A DNA stretch of 64,000 bases from Halictus rubicundus (GCF_050948215.1 NC_135151.1:7356220-7420219); one strand, 5' to 3'; positions 36,089-48,287 are shown, counted from the first letter of the stretch. The notes: generated from the letters alone by a model not told the origin. Translations and numbers: made by a program.

Positions 36089-36271
36089 TTAGACTGGGGA
36101 TTCTTAAGCAAAACAAAAATTTTCCGTATTGATTGCAAGACACCGGAGCTACGTAGACAATTTATTTCATTTTGTTCTCATTCTCATTGTTTCGTAGTTC
36201 TTTCGTCATTCCCGCTGTTTTGCATTTGACCTATCCATCTTTGTCGCAAATGCATAAAATCGGCAGTCTAA
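36089..36271. mobile_element. Family A miniature element
   Basis: TTAGACTGGGGATTCTTAAG at the left and GCATAAAATCGGCAGTCTAA at the right. An internal block CCGGAGCTACGTAGACAAT recurs near 35985 and, inverted, in the copy at 48720. Confidence 0.7.
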
Positions 36272-36648
36272 TGACAATGCTAATACACAATACAATGAGT
36301 TGTTATTTCTCACGTAGTATGTCCAAAAAATTAATAATTCCAATTCATAAATAATAAATACGTCTTTTCGAATACTCTTGTAGGTAACACTGAGAAATAC
36401 ATAATGAAATACTATCTTGTATAAATTAAAGTATTTCAATTACTATTTATAATACAGATTTTAATGTACCCAGCCCTGCAGAAGAGACACCGAAACGAGA
36501 TCAGAAAGTAAAAACTGACAACGCGATTCGCATCGCGCGAAGGCACGTCGAGTGCATCGTAGAAATATAAACACCTCTTTTGTTAGCTCGTTTGTAAAAT
36601 AGATTGTTGCATTTCTGCTGTTCTGCGATAGTTTGCGATACGACCTTG

Positions 36649-36662
36649 TCTCTCTCTCCCCT

Positions 36663-36694
<32 letters not shown>

Positions 36695-36711
36695 CGCTCT
36701 CCCTCTCTCTT
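36649..36711. repeat. (TC)n microsatellite
   Basis: About 60 bp of TC dinucleotides with a few CCC interruptions. Confidence 0.95.
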
Positions 36712-37498
36712 TAACCCGAAAGAGTCGTTTACCGACGCCAGTCACGCGTTATAATAAAAAAATGTAAATAACGTCGCGCGAGTCGCGATTATTCTCAACA
36801 AAGAACATTCAACAAAGGCGACTCTTCAAACCTCAGAAGCGCCATTGAAATGGATTTCTCGACCTCGGTGGAATCTTCTTTGAAGTCACCGTGGCACACC
36901 GTTCCACGGTGTCGCCGGCAGCCTTTTGTAAATTACATACATACATACAGAGTTTCATAACGGAATCTATTGATACATCGATCCGACCAAGCACTCCGAC
37001 ATTTCGGTAAGCATTTGCAAAATGGCACCATTCTTTCATCTCTATGATTTCTTTAACCCTAAATAATTTTCCTTTAAAGTTTCAATTGGAACATTTAAGT
37101 TTCGTGATACCAGAATTCGCGAATTCAATATTAAAAATTTAGCTATGTCCGCATTAGTGTGGATGTGCCTCGAAGCAACATCGAGCAACTTTTAGTCGTC
37201 TTCTTCTTCTTTTACTCAGTAAAAAAGAAGATAACAAAAGGCGACAAAAAGTTGCTAGATATTGCTTCAGTGTAAACATAGCTTAATTGTTTCCATTTTG
37301 TATATTCTGCTTCTTTATAATGTAGATAAAATATTTTTTTTTCTTATATTTATGAGAAAAGGGTTCAATTAGACTCGTATTTTTATTCGGCGTTACCATT
37401 TCCACGCAAGATAGCTTATTAATTATCTAGGGTATATGTCGCCGATATATTTAGTGACAAATAAAAAATCATCGAGATGAGAAGGTTGTATCTTTTAA

Positions 37499-37680
37499 CC
37501 CTTAGCACTCGAGTAGCGACTCGATTTGTTTGTATTCAATAAATTACTATAAGTATTGTATGAAGTATGATATCGCTTTCATATCCATAAAATGAAAGAA
37601 CTCGTATACATAGAATGGAAATAATCTAGATTGAAAGAAATATTTGGTTTTGCATTTAAAATAGCTCTGAGTGCAAAGGG
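37499..37680. mobile_element. Family C miniature element with intact TTAA duplication
   Basis: TTAA occurs at 37495-37498 and again at 37681-37684. Ends are CCCTTAGCACTCGAGTAGC and CTCTGAGTGCAAAGGG. Compare 3964-4204. A fragment of the same family may lie near 49390-49455. Confidence 0.8.
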
Positions 37681-38732
37681 TTAATAAATAATTATTCAGA
37701 GGCATTCTCACGGTCGGAAACCACACCATCGCGTTGTCTAGCAAAATAGAGTCGCGTCTATCTCTTTTTTGTACTCTTTCGCTTTCTATGCATACGAGAT
37801 GCAACACTCGACACTAGAACCACAACAAAAATCATAATAGTCCAGATAAAATCTCTCAAACAAAATCGTGTGAGTCTCGATACAATAATTGATGCAATTC
37901 ATACAAAATCTATCGCGTTCATGTTAACAATTATTCACAGAGGACATTTTCAAATTTTCATCTTGCACGTAATGCCAACAACATTTTCAGCTAAATGATT
38001 CCAAAATGATAGTATAATCGTTACTAATAGCTCTCTTTGATAATAATTAACATAAACAGTTACATTCTTTTCGAACTCGACACAGCAAGCTGCACCGACA
38101 ATGTATACATTAGAAATTACGATTCTACTTAAAATGAGCGTTCGAACGATGACTGTTTTAAGTCTCTGGCCAAGAGTAATCCTCGACAAAAAATTACTTA
38201 TACATCGAAATGTTTCTCGAAAAACATGTTAACTCGATTCCAACGATTCTCCGACTGCAATAAGAAAAAAAAACAAACATACATAGGCATTCTTTAACTG
38301 AAAACGAGCACATGTAGACATTTTCAATTGAGTTACCTAAATAACAAACATATTCAGGCGTTCTTGGTCGAGTGCCGCGCCGTGTACAAACGTATATACA
38401 CATTTTTGTTTCCCATCGATTGTAAGGTACTTTCTGAAACACCTTGTAAATACACACATGCGTATCGCGTTGCAACAACGTATAGAATCGATACCGAAAC
38501 GGACGACCAAGATCACGATCCGTAGAAGCTTGAAGCGTAACAATCGCTCGTGGTCCTGTCGCCAATCGAGTTATTTATCAGCTCGAGAGGCTGTGCTCCG
38601 CCGAGAAACCGTTCGAGAAAGACCGACGCCCTCGAGAATCCTTGGAACACGTTCGACTTTCTATACTGTCGTGGTCGCGTAGACGGAAGCGGAAACGACG
38701 CCATTCGTGCTGGAAGGCGTATCCTCCGTCTG

Positions 38733-41700
38733 TCAGCAATTTGTGGTCGCCGCCGCCGCAGCCTGCCTCAGATGCGCCGAAGAGATCTCGTTGCTCTCGA
38801 GCCACTTGGCGACTTCCGGTGGCATCTCCGGTCTCACGTGTGGCATCTGCAACGTGCGCCCCAATTTATCTGCATCGATCTTTTACGATGAAACAGACAA
38901 ACGACCCCCGAGTTATCGAGCTATCGTAACATCCCCCGTAGGTTAAAGGTTGGGCAATATGGAACCCTTGATTTCGAAGGCTTGTCAAAGCTAGTGTGAA
39001 ACCTATATGAGAGGATGAAGGAATTTAATTTACCATGGTAGGTGATCACACATTCAAGACATACTTCAATCTTCTTTGTGTTTTGGTCGCCATGCTGGTG
39101 TCAGCACACCATGAATAGGGTTTCGCTTTCAATAGGATGCTGGAGTGATACTTAATTGTTAGGAAGATTATTGGCTCCGGGAAACTGAAGCACACGATGT
39201 TCCATATTACCTACATTTATGCTACAGGTAATCAAAGGATCCAATTATACCTGAGTGACGCCAGCCTCGACGTCTGCAGTCTGTTTCACTCCTCGTTCCA
39301 TTAGGGATCCGATCACAGCCTCTGCGCTACAGTCCAACAGTCTTTGCCTGCAAATTGCTATAGCGCGTACGAATCCGTCGTTTGGAGTAATGAATCGGTG
39401 CTCCATGAACACCGATCTCTCGTCCCAGTATATAATCTGAAACAATGCCATTGATTAAATTAAATTAAATTAATTAAACATAAATTAAATTAAATAAACA
39501 GAAGAATTGGTGTGACGCGACGGTAGCGTGCCAAGTTTTCACCCGGACGACCAGGGTTCAATTAAATAAACAGACTGCAAAGATGGAGGCTTCAAGCTTT
39601 AAAATGGGTCCATGTTCATCGCCCTACCACTTTTCTTTGACGAAATTACAATAGTTTGAGTATCAAGAACTTTTCCAAAATCAGAAATTTACTGGCCGAA
39701 CACTTCTAGAACCACTGTGTATGGCAAATCTTTTTTCAAACACCAATACAGTGTTTTTCTCTATATATGTCGCCAAGGCCTAGATGATAAACGTCGCGGA
39801 GTTATCCCCACTACCGCGGGGTATACCCCGTGAGGGGCCACGAAGCTCGAGAGGCCTCGGACGCCGAGGAGTGTAAACATAACACCTGGACGATACACGA
39901 CCCTGGCAAGACCCGTGTTGTTGACATATATCGAGAATTCACTGTATTGCGTATGGCATGTTCGAGAGCTTTTGAAGCAAGAGCTGTCGCGCGATTCGTT
40001 CTCTAAAGGCAGGCTGAACCACCGAGTCCGTGAACAATGGGATAATCATTTTATGACAATCTGTTTAATTGACTTCGATTCTATATTCCGTGTGCACAGC
40101 TATAAAATTGATCGCGAGGAGGATAAATTGATGCGTACATCCTCCACTGCGGTGCGTCATGCGGCCGCCGAATGCATACGAAACTATAATGAATGATCGA
40201 GAATCGACTTCGGCGACCGGACAGGAAAGACGACGATTTGGTTCTTCAGTTTGCATGACCGAAACCGACAAATTTATTTGTTCATTCACCTACACCGTGT
40301 CTGAATCATATTCTAACACTCGTGAACTTTGCTGCACGACTTCAAATACTAAAGATTGCTTTTTCAAATTTTTCTATTTGGACCTAGATTGCAATTTCGA
40401 AAGATACGTTTGACAATAAATCTAGTAAGAATCTTTAGACTTTAGTCCATATTTTTACCATTGGTAACTTGTAGCAACGTTGCCTGATTTCGACGAAATC
40501 TACGGAATGTGTAGCGGCTAGCTGGGCGCCGGAAGAGAAATCTAGCACTAAGAAAGATTTATGGTTTGCACGGTATAAGACGCTATTTTTTAGAAGACGT
40601 ATTTAACGGCTTCGGCCACTTGGCGGACAGATATGTCCTTGTAGTTCCTAGCGACGAACTCGATAGCGCAAGGGGACGCCATAAATTTTGGGTAGTCGAA
40701 GGGTCCCCAGCTTAGAGTGTCCCAGCGACGCGTGCGTGCTTTCTATCAACCAGGAAAGCTGGGCCCGTTTGACGTAAGCCAGCAGTCACGTGCCGCACTC
40801 AGCACTGGGCCCGGAAGACACCCCGCTGCATCACCAAAATTAGATTTTCACAAAACGACGCGCTCACCTTTCTTACGCACGAGGGGCGTGGAATGCAAAA
40901 TTCACTGATTGGTGGAAGTTCCTCGAAAGGACTCGCACCAATCAGTCGACAAACGTTTTTCAAATATAAGACAGCAGACTACCGACGCGAAGGAGTCTAG
41001 TCACAGCCGAGTCGAGTCAAAGTTCAGTCACAGTCGAGTTAGAGTTGAGTCGCAGCCAGTCACAGTTCAGTTAGATTTACAATCGCGCTAGTTGCGACAT
41101 CGCTGTTTAACAAATAAACTACTCAGTCATCAATCCCTGATTTAGAACATTATTCGAAGGCATTCGGCTACCACAACCCTGTTCCTTCAAATGTATAGAA
41201 CCAACAGAAATCTACAAAAATTTTCTCTGTGCTTCAAAATTTCGTATTTTCTCATCGACTCTACCAAATTACAATCTTCTCAAAATTCCTTTTATAGATA
41301 CAATGTTTACCCTAGCCAATAAAAGTCTCAGAACTATCCTCACTGCCGCGAGGTATACCTCGCGAGGAACCATGAACCGAGGCTTCTAGTGCTTCGCTGT
41401 TCTTTTTTACGTTCGGCGTGGATCAAAGGATAGTATCTCCTGGTAGATATATGTCCCCGGCTAGACCCGTGTTTTGGACATATTTCGAGTAAACACTGTA
41501 ATCACAATTCGCTCGTCGTACTAACTTCTCAAAAGAAAATTCAAGCCTTCTGGTGAAATGTTGAGCAAGTACAGTCTTTACTCGATACATGTCCCAAATA
41601 TCTAGCCGATAAAAGTTTCAGAACTATCCCCACTGCCGTGGGGTATACCCCGTGAGGGACCCTGAAGTTCGAGAGACCTCGGTCGCCGAAGAGTGTATCA

Positions 41701-44700
41701 TGACACCGTAACATAGTATATCGGTGTGAGACCAGGAGACCACTACTAATCCAATAACAAAACTTCTTTATTTTTCATTATTCTTTTATAGGACTTTCGT
41801 GACACTTTTCTAATAAAAATGATACCAAATATGACATAATTCCGATGATATTTACTTGTGTAATGTCTCTTTTAATGGATGTTCAACGATGAAGTGGAAT
41901 CACTATACGCGTCTCTTTGTTGAAACAAAACCCACGTAAGAGAAAAAGGAGGAGTTTACAGGGTTTCCAAGAAGTTATCGAAAACAAATGTTGATAGTTC
42001 TCGTCTGAGGACTGGACGACGATAATCCACCTGACAAAGGAGCACTACAATATCCTCGAAGTATCCCCGAGACAATAGGTCAGAGTCCAGCCGCGCGTGA
42101 CGTAGATGTTAAGATGGGACTAACAATGACTGTTACGATGTAACCAATAATGTAACCTGTCTGCAGGAACGCGTCGTAAACACTTCGTAAAGCAAACCGT
42201 TGCTCGCGAGCGTAATCGAACACAGTAGCATTGTGTGTTTGATCTTCTCATGAGCACGCTGATTTGTTTTTTTCTGAGATAGGGAGGTGCAATTTGCAAA
42301 TCAATATATCGCATGAATTCTTGTCAACTGGATCTAGTATTACTGTACTGTTCAACTGTTCAAAAACCTGTTTACTTTTACAGTTGCTGTAGTTACGGGA
42401 CCTGTAGCATCCTTTTTGATTTTTGAAAAAAAAAAATAATAAAGTTCACAATGAGCACAGCAATCTAATGCTTTCTTTTTTAAAAAATTATAAATGTATC
42501 TTGAAAACTTAAATTTCAAATAGTTCATAGTGAAAGCAAAGATTTGTTCGTACCATTTTCAAAAAATTAAATATATGCTCTGAGAGAAGTGTTAAACTCA
42601 AAATTGCTAATACAGTTCATACTGAAAACAGTTGCCTGTTGATTTCTTTTTCAAAGAATAAAGAGAATGCTGAATCACGAGATCGATTGTAATTAATTAC
42701 CATCTATAAAAATGTAAAGATTTGCTTAAACATCCGCTGCGTTAATTAACATTGTGAGCGCGTACAGAATGCAGTCGCATAAAATACATTAGAGGTTTAA
42801 TAGTCTTCGGCATACCTTGGACGTAATTTTGAAGATGGAAAGCGGCTTGACAAATCGTCGATAGCGAATCGTCGCAGCCCCCTGCACAACCCCCGATCCT
42901 TGCGAGCAGATCTCGCGGTATAAGCTCGTCCTTTCATAGAAGTCTGCCCTTGCGAAGTCCAGCTCGCGAAGATACCTCGCGTTGTTCATGTGGTAGAGGA
43001 GCGTGTCCACATCGGTGGTGGCGCAAATACCTAACGAAACCAAATGTTAGTATAGCAATCAACACACGTGGCATTCGTAATTATATTTTCATTCCACGAT
43101 CCAGACTGCGACTCAGAAGCGTATTTCTTACTGCAACGCCCTAAAACCGCAAAGTAAGAGTCTTTAGAGGGCCGAGAATGATTAAGAAAACCTCTGTACC
43201 ACATTTTTATATCGTGGAACATTACAAAAATTCTGTAACATATTTTATTCCAAAGCTTAGAATTAGAAACTATTAAAGACCAACAAGGTATCGAAAAATT
43301 CGTATTATTTGTCATTTCAAGGTCCTGAAATCGCAAACTGGAAGCCCTAAAAGCCCAAGAAGGATTAAAAGAATCTTCCACCGTGTTTTTAGTCCAAAAT
43401 TCGGAAGCCAAAAGTGAAAACTCTCAAAATCACCCCAAAAATTTGGGAATACATTTACCTGCACGAAAATGTTCAATAGGGAGTAGTGAATCTTTCTCGG
43501 TCGGAATTAGGGGCATTAAGAGCCAAAGGTAGTCACGTGACTTTTGCAGAGCCAGCAGGTCAGTAACTGCTGTATAATTTCCGTTCACAGCCTTCAGCCA
43601 CTGACTTAAGATCCGTCTTGGTCTTGATCCGACGGGTCTTAAGTCTGTCACTAAATTTGTCACATTTTTTGCTCTGTATTATCGATATTATGAATTCTGA
43701 CGTCAGAAACGTGCTTCAAGTTTTTGGCTTTATTTCGCAGAGAATCAAGACAAGATATAGCTCAATTTGTAGCTGGAGATATTTTCTAGTGCGCGCTGCT
43801 CTCGATTTCATCCAGAAAACTCATCCAATGGAATAAAAATGCTTGAATTCCACGACATGCACATCGTCAATTTTTGGCCTACTTCTAACGCTTATATCAC
43901 CAAATATCTGCATAATCTCGTCAGCTCATGATCAGCTCGCGCTAGATTGAACCTTCCTCTTTCGAATGAGTCCTTTCCCAGCGAAAAAAATTCTCATATT
44001 AGGACGAAAAGTTGAGGCACGTAAAACCATTTTTGGCCTATTTTTGTCGGTAACGTGGTTACTCTACCTTATCGCGAATGTACACCGATCACGTAACCAT
44101 CCCCGATCGTGAAACACTTGAACAACTTCGATAGATCGATCGAATCCGAACGATTCACTTTCGCGAAATCGAGAAACAGTCGGCGAGGAGTCGCGACGGC
44201 GCTTGGCGCGAATCGGTTTCCTCGTTCGTCGCAAGGACTAATAAATAAAAGATTAGCACTCGTCAGAATATTCCGGCATACTAAGCGTTTCGAGTATTTA
44301 TTATTATTCATCGTAGTAGTCGCGCGGCTTAACAAAGACGCGCGTGTGTACGTGTGTCCGAACACCTGGCTGTACATTAGGATATGTAATAGTAATCGTA
44401 TGCATCGACAGCGGTTAATATGTTACAAATGGTTCGACCACCAACGTTTCTCTCTCTAGCCGAGAATCAGCTCGTCAACTTCTAGCTCTAGCGGATGAAC
44501 CTTTCTGTCGATCTGGAGTGTGCGTTAAGTACGAGCTAATTACAAGCGTCTACGGTTTCAAATGTTTTCCCGAGGATTTTCCTAGAGTTCTCCACACTTG
44601 TTCATTATTTCCCATTCACAGGCACAGAAAGAATTAACATTTTTACGCAAGGTTGTATGCACAGTATCTTGTGCGGGGATTTTTTCAAATGTTTACATCC

Positions 44701-46784
44701 AATGAAGTTCTTTGGAAACTTTGAAAATGCAGATTTTTAAGAAACACGTTACAGCTTCATTTTATCGACTTTCTGAGAACAGTGTTGAAGTGAGTATATA
44801 AAAGTGTGCTTAATCAGCACAGTTAAGTGCTAGTTACTACAGATTATTACTTCACGTCGGTTTATCTACAAATTTTTATAACAAACTGAACTGTTACATG
44901 TCCAAGATAGCGTATATAAAGTGTGGTTGATGAGCTTAAATGATTGTAATTGACCTTGAATGATATACAACACCTAGGATGATATTAATCAATGCATTCA
45001 TTGTAGAGTAGGCTACATGTCAAGCTAATAAGATATACATATTTTCATTTTATAACGTGAGGAAGGTCAGTTTGACGTTGCGGAGGTATCTGAACAAGAT
45101 ATACACTCTTCATTAGACGGTAACGTCAAAGTGGAGTGAAACAAAGTTTTGTTTTAAAAACTTATTAAATAACTCAAACACTAGAATTAACGGCTGGAAG
45201 CATTAAAAGTCTCCAACTATAGCAATTGGTCGTAAGAACGACATTCAAAACATTTCTCCAAACAATAAATAGTTAAAAAAGAATCTGCAGTACACCCATA
45301 TATGAGTGGCAAATGTCACCCTCTGTTATTAACAAACAATTAAATTCTCAATAGTCAAAACAGTCAAATTCTCCTATAAAAATGTCCGTAAAGCTCCTCG
45401 CTCCAATATCGAAGGGTACAAAAATCCCCAGACTACAACTGCTTTCCACAAAATTGTTTCTCAAGAACCAAGCTAAAAAATCCTTCGTCAACCCACTGAA
45501 ACAGTCGGCAGCCATATGGGACATGATTCTGAATCCTAAAGGCTCCCCAAACGGTACATCCTGAGCACAAGACGCCTGCATGTCCTATCACCAGAGGACT
45601 CGTGTTTACGTTTCCCGGGTTGGTCCAGTTTCGCAGAATTTCGCCGCGTTCGTTCCCGAATCAATACTCGGTTGGATTTGCGACACAAGCAGCCGGCCGG
45701 TCAACTGATTCGCGTGTGGTAGGTCAAGGTCCAACGGGAACGGGACCGCGGTAAGTCGTCGAATTGTAAGGATTCCGTGGGCTTACGTAGCAACCGGTAC
45801 GAGAATGAGATGCATTTTCACGGAATCTTTACGCGTACTTATGGTATTCGATTACGTAGCAATTCCGTGTAGAACGCGTATCTGCTCAGTCAAGGAGACA
45901 CTGTCAACGCTTAATCGTCTCTCAATCATCCATCTATTGCGACAGATTGACGACTGCGGTTAACACCCGTCAATAGATACTCGTTATTTACACGTATATT
46001 CATTTTGTTCCAACGTTTTAATTGGGGGTGGTGGAGGGGGGCGGTGACGAATCGATTCATCATTGAGATACTCTTTTCCATTTCTCATACATCACTTTGT
46101 ATATAAACTCGTCTATTTTATTGGAAAACGTTCCGCCGTGCCTACACTCATTTTGTTTCAACCCTTTAATCGAGGGATGCCGAATTAATTCATCGTTTTT
46201 TTTTTTCTATTTCTTATAGATCTTCCAGTATCTTGATTTCGTTTCAACCCTTCGACTGGGGATAACGAGTCAATTCGTCATTCTAGTTCGCTGCTACCGT
46301 CTAAATGATTTCCATTTGGTATTAATTACAATGAACAGGAATCAAACCGGAATTTTTTGTCTACAAGAATTTTGAAAAAGCTGAAACTGTTGAAGCTCTC
46401 AAATCCTTTTAATCTATCCCCTGCGTTAAATTGCGTCTACTCGTTTTCACCGAAAGAATGCATATAATCCGCAGTCCACTGATCAATTTGTAAATATTCC
46501 CGTACAGACGGCGTCCCTAAAGAGTTAAACAGCCACTCGTGAGCACAAGACGATCCTTGTCAAGAGAACCCTGATCAACACGGGGGAATACACACCACAG
46601 TCTCTCATCCCGTAAAGAAGAACCTACCATAGACGGTGGTCTCGTCAAGGATGTTGACGCGTTTCTTGCAGAACCGCGCGAAGAACACGGTGAAGAACAT
46701 CCTGAGGAAGTAGTGTATCTCGATTAGGCCGTAGATGGCGACGATGGCGAGGAACACGCCGGTCAGCACCCAACAAGTGATCAT
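38733..46784 (-). CDS. THEM6-like protein, copy 2
   Basis: Four exons on the minus strand: 46628-46784 (start), 42816-43030, 39251-39436 and 38733-38846 (stop). Lengths 157, 215, 186 and 114 nt give 223 aa. Exon 2 is the same length and phase as in copy 1. Features: N-terminal anchor (about residues 3-30), HMNNARYLRELDFARA (His66 onward), YWDERSVFMEHRF and NDGFVRA. The separate last exon begins MPHVRPEMPPEVAKWLESNE and matches the C-terminal PPELPADLQHW-type motif of vertebrate THEM6. Unlike copy 1, an intron of about 400 bp precedes this C-terminal piece. Intron 2 (3.4 kb) has collected a tRNA-like insertion, three family B elements and a probable solo LTR. Catalytic activity is unproven for this family. 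A related exon fragment lies just upstream (46863-47141). Confidence 0.92.
39503..39559 (+). mobile_element. tRNA-derived fragment inserted with 15-bp target duplication
   Basis: The 57-bp insert has a tRNA-like order: GACGCGACGGTAGCGTG resembles the A-box/D-arm side, then CACCCGGACGACCAGGGTTC ends in the T-arm (B box) start. The exact repeat AATTAAATAAACAGA lies on both sides (39488-39502 and 39560-39574), a clear target-site duplication of the LINE-mobilised type. The insert stops inside the T-arm and has no tail. It is a truncated SINE head or a tRNA piece, not a functional tRNA. Confidence 0.65.
39747..39946. mobile_element. Family B miniature element, best-preserved copy
   Basis: TACAGTGTTTTTCTCTATAT at the left, TATCGAGAATTCACTGTA at the right; 200 bp. 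The central CGCGGGGTATACCCCGTG palindrome and the CCTCGGACGCCGAGG arm are intact. Located in intron 2 of THEM6-like copy 2. Confidence 0.85.
40510..41175 (+). mobile_element. Probable solo LTR of a retrotransposon
   Basis: Starts TGTAGCGGCTAG and ends CGGCTACCACA, a short imperfect inverted pair of the TG..CA type. In promoter order it contains two opposed CCAAT boxes in an exact 11-bp inverted repeat (ACTGATTGGTG at 40904-40914, CACCAATCAGT at 40936-40946), then a TATA-like AATATAAG near 40963, then AATAAA at 41113-41118. A cluster of GAGTC/CAGTCACAG repeats follows the TATA. I found no second LTR, primer-binding site or gag-pol frame, and no clear target duplication, so the call and borders are tentative. 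Confidence 0.5.
41299..41500. mobile_element. Family B relative, GTTTACYCGA subtype
   Basis: TACAATGTTTACC at the left and ATTTCGAGTAAACACTGTA at the right; the internal palindrome reads CGCGAGGTATACCTCGCG. Both arms of the palindrome changed together relative to the 39747 copy. Confidence 0.7.
41570..41705. mobile_element. Family B relative, right half missing
   Basis: Begins TACAGTCTTTACTCGATACA and continues through the CGTGGGGTATACCCCGTG-type palindrome, then loses similarity. No second terminus was found. Confidence 0.6.
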
Positions 46785-46862
46785 GTTGACAGGCTTAGCG
46801 TACGTATCGTCCTCGGCAACCTCCTCCCGTCTTCGAACCGAGAAAACAGCCGTGGAAAATGG

Positions 46863-47141
46863 CTAAATGTTAGTCAGGCTTTGGAATTCCGCCACCGGGA
46901 AGCCGAGCACCACTTTATTGATTCGCTGACGGCGTTTCCTGGGTGGTTTCTCGCCGACGAAGCGCTGCGCTGCTCGACTAGCATGACAGAGACTGATCGG
47001 CTTTGGGAGACCGGGACGCTCGTCTTCGGGGACCAAATCCCGATCCCATGTCTCCGGCGCACCAAGATCTCGATCTTCGCCGAGCAAACTCGCGTTGAAA
47101 CCGGGAACGGAGAGCCTCTCGAAGAACACCGCGAAGAACAC
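46863..47141 (-). pseudogene. Exon-like fragment related to THEM6-like exon 1
   Basis: After a good acceptor (TTCTCACGTTGCAG|GTG, first base 47141) comes a GC-rich 92-codon frame starting VFFAVFFERLSVPGFN and ending at TAG (46863-46865). The first ten residues match MFFTVFFARF of copy 2 exon 1 at both protein and DNA level, so this looks like a partial duplication of that exon. After the TAG the same frame stays open straight into the start codon of copy 2 at 46784. It could be a decayed exon, an exon of a third gene, or an alternative 5' UTR exon. Confidence 0.35.
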
Positions 47142-48287
47142 CTGCAACGTGAGAAACGTGTCGACGTGTGATCGCGACAGCATACGAACTGCGTTTTTCA
47201 GAAAACGTTGCGCGCGCGGAGGGCTCCACCTTTGCTAACCGACGCGAAGCGTGCGCTCGACAGCGGACGGATAACGATCGCAGGACATCATCTCCGATGC
47301 TCGTGCACCGGAAGTCTAGAGGTGACAGGATACTCTATTCGATATTGGCAAACATTCTAGAGTTGCTTTAGTTATTAGACACCGTCACGTGGAGGACGCG
47401 CTGCCAGCTGGCTATGATAGAGGCGATGGAAATAGGTGTCGCGAGTCACGCTTCGGACCACTGTCGGTGGAACGGAGATTCGTTGGTGTGCGTGGGATTT
47501 GTTGGTGGCGACAGGATGCTTGTGTGTAGACGGTTGTTGCAAGGAGGATCGTGAAGATTCGGTTTTGGAAGCGTTCTCGCGGTGAGAGTGTTAACCTTTT
47601 GCCCTTGAAGCTGTTTTAACTAAAAAAAAACCAACACATTTCTTCTGATCTAGAATATCTCCGCTGCACATGATTTACTTCCTTTTATACACCTGAAGCT
47701 TATCAGTATCACTCGTATTTATAACATTTGAATTTCTGGAAATTTCGTCAGCACAGACGTAGTAATGTACAAATTGTTTCAAATTATAGCAAAGCAATTT
47801 TTAATGACGCCTATGAGTCTTCATGCGAGCGCCAAGTGTTAATATTTGTCAGTAACGAACATTTGATTTGCAAAGAATTGATGATGTTTAAATTGTCATC
47901 ATATGAGCAAGAAAAGTGGTGAAACAATAAACCGTTCGTGTTTTTTGTGAGATGATTTGTGTATAATACAGCGATGGGATATTGAGGACACATTTTGATG
48001 TGGATTCGAATGTCTCTGAAATCGTTGGAAAATTCGTTTCGAAATTGAATCTCCTTGTTTTATGAAAGAAAGCTGAGGAGTATGCACCTTATGTTATTGC
48101 AAAGCTGACAGTACACCTTTCATTCGAAGTTGAACAAAATTGCTAAAAAAAAAAAAATAGTACATCAATTTTTATTTCGTGGAATTCATTACAGATCTAT
48201 GGAACATTCAGTCGTGAAAGAAATTCTTCGAACGTTTTCAAAGAAAATGAAGGATGCATTGAAAAAGCAGAGACTGTTTGGTGAATC
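47142..48287. other. Intergenic stretch without a recognised gene
   Basis: No recognised exon on either strand; short AT-rich frames only. Confidence 0.4.

Noticed and set aside
38550..38946. Plus-strand frames of 79-113 aa
   Set aside because: Complement of the last THEM6-like copy 2 exon and its flank. The minus-strand frame matches the family C-terminus.
39503..39559. Functional tRNA gene
   Set aside because: It ends inside the T-arm and has no acceptor-stem pairing.
45348..45581. Overlapping 60-aa plus and 77-aa minus frames
   Set aside because: Both are open, neither matches a family I know, and no splice context is visible.
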